Positions 24,543-34,081 of a DNA stretch of 64,000 nt are shown here, piece after piece. How positions within the stretch are numbered: the first letter of the stretch is position 1; the number at the start of each line of letters is the position of its first letter. The notes below the pieces were generated by a model. The model was not told the origin of the DNA. It saw only the letters and a program-made list of their open reading frames with translations, and searched no databases. Source of the stretch: Flavobacterium sp. (GTDB lineage: Bacteria > Bacteroidota > Bacteroidia > Flavobacteriales > Flavobacteriaceae); NCBI GenBank assembly GCA_017983975.1, contig JAGOAL010000001.1, forward strand, positions 17,707-81,706, in the 5' to 3' direction. Position numbers and translations under genes: made by a program.

Positions 24543-27005
24543 TTACTTTTTAGACGTTACCTCTTTTGCGTTTTTTACTTTTTGAGAAGTGATGGCAATG
24601 ACCAAAACATCGCTCATTTTATCAACGTAATGAAAAGTTAACCCCTCAATATAATCGGGTTTAATTTCTTCGATATCACGTTTGTTATCTTTACACAAGA
24701 TGATTTCTTTTATATTGGCACGTTTTGCTGCTAATATTTTTTCTTTAATTCCGCCTACTGGTAATACTTTTCCACGCAACGTAATTTCGCCCGTCATGGC
24801 AATGCTTTTCTTAATTCGTTTTTGCGTAAAAGAAGATACCATAGAGGTTAACATAGCAATACCCGCACTTGGTCCGTCTTTTGGAGTGGCTCCTTCTGGG
24901 ACGTGAATATGGATATTGTACTGATTTAATACTTCTGGATCGATGCCTAATTGTTCTGCATTTGAACGAATGTATTCTAAAGCAATCGTCACCGATTCTT
25001 TCATAACCGTACCTAAATTTCCAGTCATGGTCATAGTGCCTTTTCCTTTGGAAATCAATGATTCTATGAACAAAATATCGCCACCAACCGATGTCCAGGC
25101 TAAACCTGTAACTACACCAGCTACTTCATTATTTTCATATTTATCACGCTCCATACGAGGCGATTTCAACACGGTTAAAATATCTACATCCGATACTTTT
25201 ACATTATAAGTTTCTTCCATAGCAATCGATTTTGCTGCATGGCGCACTACTTGAGCAATTTTTTTCTCTAAACCACGAACACCTGATTCTCTGGTATAAC
25301 CAACTACAATTTTTTCCAATTGTTTTTTGCCAATTTGCAAATCTTTTGCCGATAAACCATGTTCTTTCAACTGTTTAGGCAATAAGTGATTTTTAGCTAT
25401 TTCGATTTTTTCTTCAATAGTATACCCCGTCATTTCGATGATTTCCATACGATCGCGCAAAGCAGGCTGAATGGTTGACAAGCTATTTGATGTAGCGATG
25501 AACATTACTTTAGATAAATCATACCCCAATTCTAAGAAATTGTCATGAAACTCTTTATTTTGCTCTGGGTCTAAAACTTCTAACAAGGCAGAAGATGGAT
25601 CGCCGTTATGACTCATTGATAATTTATCAATTTCATCTAACACAAACACCGGATTTGACGTTTTTGCTTTTTTTATGTTTTGCAAAATACGCCCTGGCAT
25701 CGCACCAATATAGGTTTTACGGTGACCACGAATTTCCGCTTCATCACGCAATCCTCCTAAAGACATACGAATATATTCTCTTCCTAAAGCCTCGGCAACC
25801 GATTTTCCAATAGAGGTTTTTCCCACACCTGGAGGTCCGTATAAACACAGAATAGGCGATTTCATGTCGTTTCGCAACTTTAAAACCGCTAAATGTTCGA
25901 TGATGCGTTTCTTAACATCTTCTAGTCCATAATGGTCTCTATCGAGAATTTTCTGTGCACGTTTTAAATCGAAATTATCTTTGGTGAATTCGTTCCAAGG
26001 TAATTCTAAAAAAAGTTCAATATAGTTACGCTGAATACCAAAATCAGGTGAGTTTGGATTCGTACGCTGCAATTTAGACAATTCCTTTTCGAAATGTTTT
26101 GCTGTTTTATCATCCCATTTTTTCTTTAGACCTTTGGCACGCATTTCTTCAATTTCGGCTTCATAAGAAACACCACCCAATTCTTCCTGAATGGTTTTCA
26201 TTTGTTGCTGCAAGAAATACTCGCGTTGTTGCTGGTCTAAATCAAATCGAACTTTAGATTGAATATCATTACGAACTTCTAATTTTTGAAGCTCTAAATT
26301 CATAAATCGAAGTGTTTCTAATGCTCTGTCTTTTAAGTTTTTAATTGTTAACAATTGTTGTTTTTCTTCAACTGAAAGATTCATGTTTGAAGACACAAAA
26401 TTGATTAAAAACGGATTGCTTTCTATATTCTTAATCGCAAAAGTTGCTTCGGTAGGAATGCTTGGACTTTCCTTAATAATTTGAATTGCCAACTCTTTTA
26501 TCGACTCAATAATTGCTTTGAATTCAACATTTTTAGCATCAGGACGTTCCTCAGCCACTTCTTTGATGGTTGCTCTAAAATAAGGTTCTTCTTGCGTAAA
26601 AGCTTCAATTTCGAAACGTTTTTTTCCCTGAAGAATTACTGTAATATTACCATCGGGCATTTTTAAAACCCGCATAATTCGTGCAACCGTGCCAATGTGA
26701 TGGATATCATTTGTCGTTGGCTCTTCTACATTTTCATCCTTTTGTGCTACGACTCCAATGATTTTTCCTTTAGCATTGGCATCGTTGATTAATTTGATCG
26801 ACTTATCTCTTCCGGCGGTAATAGGAATTACAACACCTGGAAATAAAACCATATTTCGTAACGGAAGAATAGCAATATCTTTAGGCAACGCTTCATTATT
26901 CATTTCCTCCTCGTCTTCGGGAGTCATTAGTGGAATCAATTCCGAATCGGGATCCATTTCTTGAAGTGACAAATTGTCAAGTGCTAGTATTTTGTGATGT
27001 GGCAT
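24543..27005 (-). CDS. lon: ATP-dependent endopeptidase La (Lon)
   Basis: The 820-residue protease has an N-terminal substrate-binding domain (~38-240, starting IAILPLRNMVLFPG), a central coiled region, the AAA+ module with Walker A GPPGVGKTS (~395) and FVLDEIDK, and the protease domain with Ser ~712 in PKDGPSAG and Lys ~755 in GGIKEK. It degrades misfolded and regulatory proteins in the cytosol. A ~20-residue acidic N-terminal extension precedes the usual start. porQ and cmk lie downstream on the same strand. Confidence 0.97.
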   Translation of the reverse strand: MPHHKILALDNLSLQEMDPDSELIPLMTPEDEEEMNNEALPKDIAILPLRNMVLFPGVVIPITAGRDKSIKLINDANAKGKIIGVVAQKDENVEEPTTNDIHHIGTVARIMRVLKMPDGNITVILQGKKRFEIEAFTQEEPYFRATIKEVAEERPDAKNVEFKAIIESIKELAIQIIKESPSIPTEATFAIKNIESNPFLINFVSSNMNLSVEEKQQLLTIKNLKDRALETLRFMNLELQKLEVRNDIQSKVRFDLDQQQREYFLQQQMKTIQEELGGVSYEAEIEEMRAKGLKKKWDDKTAKHFEKELSKLQRTNPNSPDFGIQRNYIELFLELPWNEFTKDNFDLKRAQKILDRDHYGLEDVKKRIIEHLAVLKLRNDMKSPILCLYGPPGVGKTSIGKSVAEALGREYIRMSLGGLRDEAEIRGHRKTYIGAMPGRILQNIKKAKTSNPVFVLDEIDKLSMSHNGDPSSALLEVLDPEQNKEFHDNFLELGYDLSKVMFIATSNSLSTIQPALRDRMEIIEMTGYTIEEKIEIAKNHLLPKQLKEHGLSAKDLQIGKKQLEKIVVGYTRESGVRGLEKKIAQVVRHAAKSIAMEETYNVKVSDVDILTVLKSPRMERDKYENNEVAGVVTGLAWTSVGGDILFIESLISKGKGTMTMTGNLGTVMKESVTIALEYIRSNAEQLGIDPEVLNQYNIHIHVPEGATPKDGPSAGIAMLTSMVSSFTQKRIKKSIAMTGEITLRGKVLPVGGIKEKILAAKRANIKEIILCKDNKRDIEEIKPDYIEGLTFHYVDKMSDVLVIAITSQKVKNAKEVTSKK

Positions 27006-27150
27006 ATTTATAAAAGGGTCTTTTTGTCAGTAAATAATTGTAAAATTTTAAAAGAAAGCTGAGAATTAAAATTATAATGTATTGAATATCAAATTAATAA
27101 ACAATAAAAACACAGCAAGTCTTGCAAAGATATTTCAAGATGTGTGCCAT

Positions 27151-27176
27151 AAAAAATCCCGAACATAATTCGGGAT
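27151..27176 (-). terminator. Terminator of the 27198 lipoprotein gene
   Basis: An 8-bp stem (ATCCCGAA with TTCGGGAT), a 5-base loop and a T run on the minus strand. It lies 22 bp past the stop codon. Confidence 0.85.
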
Positions 27177-27197
27177 AATAAAATTGTTTTATGAATA

Positions 27198-27761
27198 TTA
27201 TTGCATTCTAATTGCTTCGAAAGAACCTTCAGTAATTGTAATCGTTTGTAAACTTCCTACTTGTCTCATTGAACCAGAAAATGTTCCCTTAACACGACCT
27301 GATAAATCACCTGTGATTGCTGTATTGTTCGATAATTCTGTAATATTTACTGAAATTGATTGGCCACCAACCGTTCCGTAACTTGTAGTGGCAGACAGTG
27401 TTAGTGCACCACCATTGTTTTCGCTACTTCCATTTAAGTTAAAATTCCCAGTGTTAACTGTTGGAAGTATAAAAGTAAAAGTAACATCATTATTCGATAG
27501 TATTAATTGACCATTTGGATTTCCATCTGTTGGGTTTTGATCGTCCTTAGCATAGTTACTCAAACCTGATGAAGCACCAAAAACACCACTCCATTCATGT
27601 AATACTCCATCAACTTTACAGCTCCATCTTAACACACCAGAAGAACTACCATTATTAGCGCTTGGATCGATAGCTGGATCAATAGGTTCATTGCTGCAAG
27701 AATTCAAAATAAATGATATAGCAATTAAAAATAAAAATGAGATGCGTTTTATTGGTTTCAT
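27198..27761 (-). CDS. Hypothetical lipoprotein
   Basis: The 187-residue product has a lipobox with Cys22 (FILNSC) followed by SNEPIDPAIDPSANN, a Pro/Asp spacer typical of Flavobacteriaceae surface lipoproteins. The mature part is a beta-rich domain (~residues 43-185), possibly one jelly-roll-like module. I do not recognise a characterised family. It is a single-gene unit with its own terminator. Confidence 0.7.
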   Translation of the reverse strand: MKPIKRISFLFLIAISFILNSCSNEPIDPAIDPSANNGSSSGVLRWSCKVDGVLHEWSGVFGASSGLSNYAKDDQNPTDGNPNGQLILSNNDVTFTFILPTVNTGNFNLNGSSENNGGALTLSATTSYGTVGGQSISVNITELSNNTAITGDLSGRVKGTFSGSMRQVGSLQTITITEGSFEAIRMQ

Positions 27762-27801
27762 AAATTAATAAATTAATAAATTAAGTCTTCAAATATAAAA
27801 A

Positions 27802-29097
27802 CTAAATTTTATTTTTTGGTACTCTAAGGAGTAAAAGTAATCCTACAATGAAAAATAAAATTAAAAATAAAATAGCGTTTTGAATGCGACCGGTGATATC
27901 AGCAATATAACCATACGTTAACATCCCTATAACAATGCCTATTTTCTCAGCTACGTCATAAAAACTAAAAAAAGAGGTAGTGTCTTTTGCATTTGTTGGA
28001 ATCAACTTGGAATAAGTAGAGCGAGACAAAGATTGAATCCCTCCCATTACTAATCCCACACAAAATACAGCTATGTAAAAATCATTAGGTGTAATTACAA
28101 AATAAGCATACGTACAGATGCAAATCCACAAAAAATTTAACACTATCAATACCTTGATGTTTCCATATTTTGAAACCAATTTTGAAGTGATCCAGGCACC
28201 AAAAATGGCTACTAATTGAATGACTAAAATACTGACGATTAAGCCAATTGTTCGTTTGCTATCACTTCCCCAATTTACTTCTTTTTCTCCAAAATAGGCG
28301 GCGATGATCATTATAGTTTGCACCGCCATACTGTATACAAAAAACGCTCCTAAATAACGTCTAAGTGCTATGATGTGTTTAATTTGTTGCCAAACTTTAT
28401 TCAATTCTTTAAAGCCGTTAAAAATAATATTTACGTGTAATTTCTTATCATTTCTATGATTTGGCAAGTAATAGTAAGTGTACTGACTAAAACCAATCCA
28501 CCATATTCCTACTAAAACAAAAGAATAGCGCATCATTTGAATGGCTTTACTTTCATCAACTAATAGAACCATCGCTAAACAAATAAGCAATAAAATAACG
28601 CTTCCTATATAACCTAAACTATAGCCTTTAGCACTGATACGATCTTGTTCTTCTTTAGGAGCAATATCTGGTAAATACGAATTATAAAACACTAAACTTC
28701 CCCAAAAACCTATTAATGCTAGTAAATAAATTAACAGACTCATGACTATATTTTCTAATGAGAAAAAATACAAACTTATGCAGGAAATTGAACCGAGATA
28801 ACAAAAAAATTGCAAGAAAAATTTCTTATTTCCTAAATAATCGGCTATACCAGAAAGTAGTGGTGAAATAATAGCAATTATTAAAAATCCAATGGCGGTT
28901 ACATAAGGAATTAGTGCATCACTTTGAAATGTGAAACCAGCAAGTTGAATTTCTTCGATTCCTTTTTGTCTAAACAAGGCACCGTAATATATTGGAAAAA
29001 TGGTTGAAGCAATTACTAAAGTATACACCGAATTTGCCCAATCGTAAAAAGCCCAAGCCTGCATTAATTTAGGAGATCCCTTTTCTAAATTTTTCAT
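27802..29097 (-). CDS. MFS transporter (UMF1 family)
   Basis: The 431-residue protein has twelve membrane helices and the UMF1 N terminus (QAWAFYDWANSVYTLVIAS). The GGIQSLSRSTYSKLIP loop near residue 350 is also characteristic of this family, which is related to yeast vacuolar Atg22 amino-acid effluxers. Its bacterial substrate is not known. A -7 box lies just upstream within the terminator region of the next gene. Confidence 0.9.
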   Translation of the reverse strand: MKNLEKGSPKLMQAWAFYDWANSVYTLVIASTIFPIYYGALFRQKGIEEIQLAGFTFQSDALIPYVTAIGFLIIAIISPLLSGIADYLGNKKFFLQFFCYLGSISCISLYFFSLENIVMSLLIYLLALIGFWGSLVFYNSYLPDIAPKEEQDRISAKGYSLGYIGSVILLLICLAMVLLVDESKAIQMMRYSFVLVGIWWIGFSQYTYYYLPNHRNDKKLHVNIIFNGFKELNKVWQQIKHIIALRRYLGAFFVYSMAVQTIMIIAAYFGEKEVNWGSDSKRTIGLIVSILVIQLVAIFGAWITSKLVSKYGNIKVLIVLNFLWICICTYAYFVITPNDFYIAVFCVGLVMGGIQSLSRSTYSKLIPTNAKDTTSFFSFYDVAEKIGIVIGMLTYGYIADITGRIQNAILFLILFFIVGLLLLLRVPKNKI

Positions 29098-29106
29098 ATA
29101 TTAAAA

Positions 29107-29131
29107 AATCCCAACGTGTTAAGTTGGGATT
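29107..29131 (-). terminator. Terminator of the M48 protease gene
   Basis: A 9-bp stem (AATCCCAAC with GTTGGGATT), a 7-base loop and a T run on the minus strand, 22 bp past the M48 stop codon. Confidence 0.85.
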
Positions 29132-29139
29132 CAAATATA
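29132..29139 (-). promoter_or_regulatory. -7 box (TATATTTG, minus strand) of the MFS gene
   Basis: Exact TAnnTTTG match on the minus strand, 35 bp before the MFS ATG and directly abutting the upstream terminator hairpin. The expected transcript start falls inside the hairpin arm. Confidence 0.5.
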
Positions 29140-29152
29140 GTATTTTATTTAG

Positions 29153-29971
29153 TTATTTAAAAGTAACACCGAATTTTGCAGCTTCGGCTTTAGCCTGAGG
29201 CAATAAAGCCGTTAATTCTTTTATACGCGTTTCGTTACTTGGGTGTGTACTTAAAAACTCAGGTGGTGTTTTTCCTTTCGAAAGTTCAGACATGCGTTCC
29301 CAAACTTTAACCGCATTAATAGGGTCATAACCTGCAATAGCCATTAATGTTAATCCAATCATATCAGCTTCACTCTCGTGACTTCTACTAAATGGCAATA
29401 CTCCTAACACTTGCGAACCCGCACCATAAGCTTGCATGGCTTCGTTTTGATATTTTGGTGTATATTTTTCAGCCGCTACAGCAGCGCCAACAGCACCTAT
29501 TTGTTGTAATAAACCAGCACTCATTCGTTGTTGTCCATGATTTGCTAATGCATGCGCTACTTCATGCCCCATTACAGCAGCTATACCTGCATCGTCTTTA
29601 CAAACAGGTAAAATTCCGGTATAAAAAACAATTTTACCACCAGGCATACACCACGCATTAAGTTCTTTACTTTCTACCAACTTATATTCCCATTGATAGT
29701 CTTTTAAATAGTCTGGTTTGCCGTTTGCTGTTAAATAACGTTCTGCAGCCGTTTTAATTTTAAACCCGATATTTTCAATTCGTTTAGCATCAGTAGTTCC
29801 TTTAACCACTTTATTTTCTGATAAAAATTGATTGTATTGCTGAAAAGCAGAAGGAAAAATTTGACTATTAGGTACAAAAGCCATTGTGCTTTTTCCGGTA
29901 AACGGGTTTTTAGCACAAGAGAATAAAAGAATAAATACAATTAAAATTGAAAATTTTAGACTGTTTTTCAT
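29153..29971 (-). CDS. M48 family zinc metalloprotease, lipoprotein
   Basis: The 272-residue product has a lipobox with Cys19 (LLFSC) and a Zn site HEVAH (~136-140) with the third ligand in ESEADMIGL (~200). It resembles the periplasmic M48 proteases BepA and LoiP (about 250-480 residues), here without the TPR half. It likely degrades or matures envelope proteins. The CAKNPFTGKS motif after the lipobox is typical of Bacteroidota members. Confidence 0.93.
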   Translation of the reverse strand: MKNSLKFSILIVFILLFSCAKNPFTGKSTMAFVPNSQIFPSAFQQYNQFLSENKVVKGTTDAKRIENIGFKIKTAAERYLTANGKPDYLKDYQWEYKLVESKELNAWCMPGGKIVFYTGILPVCKDDAGIAAVMGHEVAHALANHGQQRMSAGLLQQIGAVGAAVAAEKYTPKYQNEAMQAYGAGSQVLGVLPFSRSHESEADMIGLTLMAIAGYDPINAVKVWERMSELSKGKTPPEFLSTHPSNETRIKELTALLPQAKAEAAKFGVTFK

Positions 29972-29999
29972 CGGAACATTTTTTATTTATATTTGATTA

Positions 30000-30007
30000 C
30001 AAATTTA
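30000..30007 (-). promoter_or_regulatory. -7 box (TAAATTTG, minus strand) of the M48 gene
   Basis: Exact TAnnTTTG match on the minus strand, 28 bp before the ATG at 29971. Confidence 0.5.
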
Positions 30008-30130
30008 CTTAATATTATGTTTATTCATGATAGATTCTCTAAATAATTACACTTTTATTTCGGTAATTTTTTGTTAAAATAACATTTTAATCCGTTATAA
30101 TAATTGTAAATTGCGTAAAAAACAAATAGC

Positions 30131-30991
30131 ATGCCTAATCATAAAAACCAACTAATTATAACTCAACAAATTCCAAAAATCATTATTGGAATAGCTCAAT
30201 TTTTGCAAGCTTTTTCTCCAAAATTAGCCACTTTATATGCTGCAAAATTATTCACAACACCTATGCGCCACAAAATGCCAAAACGAGAATTGGGTATGAA
30301 TCAAAATAGCCAACAGTTTCCGTTGTTTGTTCCAAAAATAAATAAAGAAATTGTGGTGTATCAATATGGTTCAAGTGATAAGAAAGTCTTACTAGTTCAC
30401 GGCTGGTCTGGTAGAGGCACTCAATTAGTAAAAATAGCTGATACCTTACTTGAACAAGGTTTTATGGTGTATAGTTTTGATGCTCCAGCGCATGGAAAAT
30501 CGAAAGGTAATTTTTCAATTATGCCCGAATTTATTGCATCTATATTAGAAATGGAACAAAAATATGGCCCATTTGAATATGCTATAGGTCACTCATTAGG
30601 CGGTATGTCGGTTTTGAATGCAATAAAACAAAATTTAGCCGTAAAAAAAGCGGTAACCATTGGAAGCGGCGATGTAATTCAAGATATCATTGATGATTTT
30701 GTTAAAAATTTAAAACTTAAACCTGAATATGGTTTGCGTTTAAAAGATCATTTTGAAACCAAATTTGGAGGAAAAATGGATGATTATTCAGCTTATAAAG
30801 CAGCGCAAATGGTTCAGATTCCTGTTCTTGTAATACATGATCAAAATGATGGTGATGTTTCGGTTAATTCAGCATTTCATATTGAAAAACATTTGACACA
30901 TTCTGAATTATTAATTACCGAAGGATTAGGACATCGCAAAATTGTTGGTGATCCAGCAGTAATCGAAACTATTCTTAAATTTATTGAATAA
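30131..30991 (+). CDS. Alpha/beta hydrolase
   Basis: The 286-residue protein has the hydrolase fold: HGWSGRG (~93), GHSLGG with the nucleophile Ser ~154, HDQNDGDV with the Asp, and GLGHRK with the catalytic His near residue 262. No signal peptide; the N-terminal helix may associate with the membrane. It belongs to a Bacteroidota branch of uncharacterised serine hydrolases. The substrate is unknown. Confidence 0.87.
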   Translation: MPNHKNQLIITQQIPKIIIGIAQFLQAFSPKLATLYAAKLFTTPMRHKMPKRELGMNQNSQQFPLFVPKINKEIVVYQYGSSDKKVLLVHGWSGRGTQLVKIADTLLEQGFMVYSFDAPAHGKSKGNFSIMPEFIASILEMEQKYGPFEYAIGHSLGGMSVLNAIKQNLAVKKAVTIGSGDVIQDIIDDFVKNLKLKPEYGLRLKDHFETKFGGKMDDYSAYKAAQMVQIPVLVIHDQNDGDVSVNSAFHIEKHLTHSELLITEGLGHRKIVGDPAVIETILKFIE

Positions 30992-31020
30992 AAAAAGAGT
31001 AACCCGAGTTACTCTTTTTT
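30991..31020. terminator. Bidirectional terminator between the hydrolase and glmM
   Basis: A 13-bp perfect stem (AAAAAAGAGTAAC with GTTACTCTTTTTT) with a 4-base loop, between convergent genes. It has T runs on both strands. Confidence 0.92.
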
Positions 31021-31025
31021 ATAAT

Positions 31026-32423
31026 TTATATTCCTGCTATCTCTTTTAATTCCTTTACAAAACGTTCGGCTAAAACATCTGCTTCGTTTTGTGTGGGCGC
31101 TTCAGTATAAATACGAATTATAGGCTCCGTATTTGATTTTCTTAAATGCACCCACTCGGTAGGAAAATCAATTTTTACACCATCAATTGTTGTGATATTT
31201 TCGGATTTATATTTATTAGTTAAGGAAGCCAACACATTATCTACATCAATTTGAGGCGTCAATTCAATTTTATTTTTACTCATAAAGTATTGCGGATAAC
31301 TTGCTCTAATTTCGGCCACCGTTTTATCTTGTTCGGCTAAATAGGTTAAAAACAAAGCCACACCAACCATACTATCGCGTCCATAATGTGAAGATGGATA
31401 AATAATCCCTCCATTTCCTTCGCCGCCAATAATTGCATTGGTTTTCTTCATTAATTCGACTACATTTACTTCTCCCACAGCACTGGCTTGATAGCTTCCT
31501 CCATGTTTTTCGGTAATATCTCTTAAGGCACGAGAAGAAGACATATTTGAAACGGTATTTCCTGGAGTTTTTGATAAAACATAATCGGCAACAGCCACCA
31601 AAGTATATTCTTCGCCAAACATTTCTCCATCATTAGAAATAAACGCTAAACGATCCACATCTGGATCCACTACTATTCCAAAATCGGCTTTTTCTGCAAC
31701 AACTAATTGGCATATATCACCTAAATGCTCCTTTAATGGTTCTGGATTGTGTGGAAAATGACCATTAGGTTCACAATATAATTTAACCACATCAACGCCC
31801 ATTTGTTCTAATAAATTAGGAATAATTATACCTCCCGACGAATTGACACCATCTACAACCACTTTAAACTTTTTGGTTTTTACCAAATCAGCATTAACCA
31901 AAGGTAATTCAAGTACTTCATCAATATGAATATCCATATAGGCATTATTCTCAGTTACTTCTCCCAAATTATCGACATCAGAAAAATCAAATGCTTCCTT
32001 TTCTGCAATTTCCAAAATTAATTCACCTTCTTTTCCGCTTAAAAATTCGCCTTTTTCATTAAGTAATTTCAAAGCATTCCATTGTTTTGGATTATGAGAA
32101 GCGGTTAAAATAATACCACCATCCGCTTTTTCAAGTGGTACTGCAATCTCAACCGTTGGTGTAGTTGATAAGCCTAAATCAATAACATCAATTCCTAAAC
32201 CAACCAAAGTATTCATAACTAAATTATGAATCATTGGCCCTGAAATTCGTGCATCACGACCAATAACAACTTTTAATCGTTCATTTCCCTTTGAAGCGTG
32301 TCTTATTTTTAAAAATGAACCGTATGCCGATGCAAATTTTACAGCATCGACTGGCGTTAAGTTATCTCCTACTGCTCCACCTATAGTTCCTCTGATTCCA
32401 GATATCGATTTTATTAATGTCAT
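31026..32423 (-). CDS. glmM: Phosphoglucosamine mutase
   Basis: The 465-residue phosphohexomutase has the active-site Ser109 in TASHNPKQWN, the metal loop DPDVDRL (~255), GGEGNGG (~345) and the phosphate-binding RKSNTEPIIRIY. It converts glucosamine 6-phosphate to glucosamine 1-phosphate for peptidoglycan and lipid A. Bacteroidota members sometimes act on several sugars, so phosphomannomutase activity is possible. The active-site ASHNPKQWNALK favours the GlmM-like group. Confidence 0.88.
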   Translation of the reverse strand: MTLIKSISGIRGTIGGAVGDNLTPVDAVKFASAYGSFLKIRHASKGNERLKVVIGRDARISGPMIHNLVMNTLVGLGIDVIDLGLSTTPTVEIAVPLEKADGGIILTASHNPKQWNALKLLNEKGEFLSGKEGELILEIAEKEAFDFSDVDNLGEVTENNAYMDIHIDEVLELPLVNADLVKTKKFKVVVDGVNSSGGIIIPNLLEQMGVDVVKLYCEPNGHFPHNPEPLKEHLGDICQLVVAEKADFGIVVDPDVDRLAFISNDGEMFGEEYTLVAVADYVLSKTPGNTVSNMSSSRALRDITEKHGGSYQASAVGEVNVVELMKKTNAIIGGEGNGGIIYPSSHYGRDSMVGVALFLTYLAEQDKTVAEIRASYPQYFMSKNKIELTPQIDVDNVLASLTNKYKSENITTIDGVKIDFPTEWVHLRKSNTEPIIRIYTEAPTQNEADVLAERFVKELKEIAGI

Positions 32424-32447
32424 TTTTTACAAATTAATTTTAAACTA

Positions 32448-32455
32448 CAAATATA
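32448..32455 (-). promoter_or_regulatory. glmM: -7 box (TATATTTG, minus strand) of glmM
   Basis: Exact TAnnTTTG match on the minus strand, 24 bp upstream of the glmM ATG. Confidence 0.5.
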
Positions 32456-32525
32456 AAAGATGTAGTTGGCAAAGTGACACATACACGACTATTTTTTTTT
32501 ATATTTACAAAAAGAATGTACTAAA

Positions 32526-33113
32526 ATGAATTATCTGGCTCATGTTTATTTGTCTGGTTCAAATGATTTGATAAAAGTTGGTAATTTTATGGCCGATAGC
32601 GTCAAAGGCAACCAATATCTAAATTATGATAAAGAGTTAAAGTTTGGAATTTTATTACATCGACACATTGACTCTTTTACTGATGCACATCCTATTTACA
32701 GACAAAGTAAGCATCGATTACATAAAAAATATGGCCATTATTCGGGGGTAATTATGGATATTTTATATGATCATTTTTTAGCGAAAAACTGGAAAAAATA
32801 TTCGTCTATTTCGCTACCGGATTTTTCGAAAAATTTTTATGAAATATTGGAAAATAATCTTGATCTACTTCCAGAAAAAACCAAGAAAATTGCTCCTTAT
32901 TTAGTAGCTCAAAATTGGTTTGAAAGTTATGCTTCACTAACCGGAATTGAAAAAATTCTTTTACAAATGGATTACAAAACACACCATAGAGTTGCGATGC
33001 ACGAAGCGGTAGTAGAATTAAAATATTTCTACTACGAATTTGAATCGGAATTTTTCCTTTTCTTTGATGTTTTATCCGATTCCTGCAAACAAAAAATGAT
33101 TGATTTTGAATAA
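32526..33113 (+). CDS. ACP phosphodiesterase-like protein (AcpH/DUF479)
   Basis: The 195-residue protein starts MNYLAHVYLSG, the family signature, with conserved metal-like residues in GNFMADSVKG (~21-30), LLHRHIDSFTDAH (~46-58) and MDILYDHFLAKNW (~77-89). This HD-like family includes AcpH, which removes 4'-phosphopantetheine from acyl carrier protein. Length and motif order fit. Flavobacterial members have not been tested to my knowledge, so the activity is inferred. Confidence 0.88.
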   Translation: MNYLAHVYLSGSNDLIKVGNFMADSVKGNQYLNYDKELKFGILLHRHIDSFTDAHPIYRQSKHRLHKKYGHYSGVIMDILYDHFLAKNWKKYSSISLPDFSKNFYEILENNLDLLPEKTKKIAPYLVAQNWFESYASLTGIEKILLQMDYKTHHRVAMHEAVVELKYFYYEFESEFFLFFDVLSDSCKQKMIDFE

Positions 33114-33201
33114 TTTTATTATTTTTAAAATTAATTCAAGTACTTTCGTAAAATAGTTTTAATAAACCAATCATTTAAAAATAAATTAATAAACCAAAAA
33201 A

Positions 33202-33954
33202 ATGAAAAAAGTAAATGTATTTTTAATATTATTAAGTCTTAGTAGTATTAGCACCGAGTTTTATGCACAAACCAAAACAGAAAAAAAAGTAGCTGTAGTA
33301 TCATTTTCAACAGACAAAACCGTTGATGTAACAGACTTGGGGCTCAATGGTGTAAAAGCAGTAGCAGACAAAATTTTAGATTTAAAAAATGATCCTAATT
33401 TTAACCTTACACCTATTTTAGAAAAATACCATACTGCTTTTTTTGATAGTTATTCTAAGAAGTTTCCTTTTGCACTACTACCTGAAAATGAAGTAATTAA
33501 TATTCAAGCATACAAAGATTTTGAACCAAAATTAGGCGAAAAAGAAAACCAAACAGCTTTTAGTTTGTTAAACTACCCAGGCTATAAAGAAATATACGAA
33601 GGTATGTTTGGAAAATCTAACGAAGAAGGTATAGCTACAATTTTTAAAGATAAAGCAGATGGAGTAATGATGACCCGTATACATTTTTCATTAGTCAAAG
33701 GCTTTGGAATTGGGGGCACAGCTACTGTAAAAATGAAAGTTTATGCCCGCATAGCACTTTATGACAAAACAGGTAATAAAGTATGGGTCATTAACGAGAG
33801 CGAACAATCTAAAAAAACAGGTTTCATGGTAAAAGGTATTCCCGTATTAGAACCAAATAAAATTTTACCTATGTGCGAAAGTGCTCTTGAAGAACTTATG
33901 AAAGATTTAGATGATCGTATAGAAAAAATAGTCAAAAAGTCTGACAAATTGTAA
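33202..33954 (+). CDS. Secreted hypothetical protein
   Basis: The 250-residue protein has a signal peptide (to FYAQ, ~residue 23). The mature part begins KKVAVVSFSTDKTVDVTD, an alpha/beta pattern that resembles the start of CsgG-like or TolB-like periplasmic domains. A Gly-rich strand pair (KGFGIGGTATVKMKVYARIALYD) near residue 172 supports an envelope fold. I cannot place it in a named family. It has a terminator and no operon partner. Confidence 0.65.
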   Translation: MKKVNVFLILLSLSSISTEFYAQTKTEKKVAVVSFSTDKTVDVTDLGLNGVKAVADKILDLKNDPNFNLTPILEKYHTAFFDSYSKKFPFALLPENEVINIQAYKDFEPKLGEKENQTAFSLLNYPGYKEIYEGMFGKSNEEGIATIFKDKADGVMMTRIHFSLVKGFGIGGTATVKMKVYARIALYDKTGNKVWVINESEQSKKTGFMVKGIPVLEPNKILPMCESALEELMKDLDDRIEKIVKKSDKL

Positions 33955-33964
33955 TGAAAATAAA

Positions 33965-34002
33965 AATTTCCGCAGTATCTTAAGATTTTGCGGATTTTTT
34001 TT
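33965..34002 (+). terminator. Terminator after the 33202 gene
   Basis: A stem of TCCGCA with TGCGGA, extended by A/T pairs, followed by 8 T, just past the stop codon. Confidence 0.75.
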
Positions 34003-34081
34003 GGAACACCAAAATATTTGATATAGAACCATTTTTATTTTTAAACTTAAAATATTTATTTTAGCATAATATTTTCTAACA

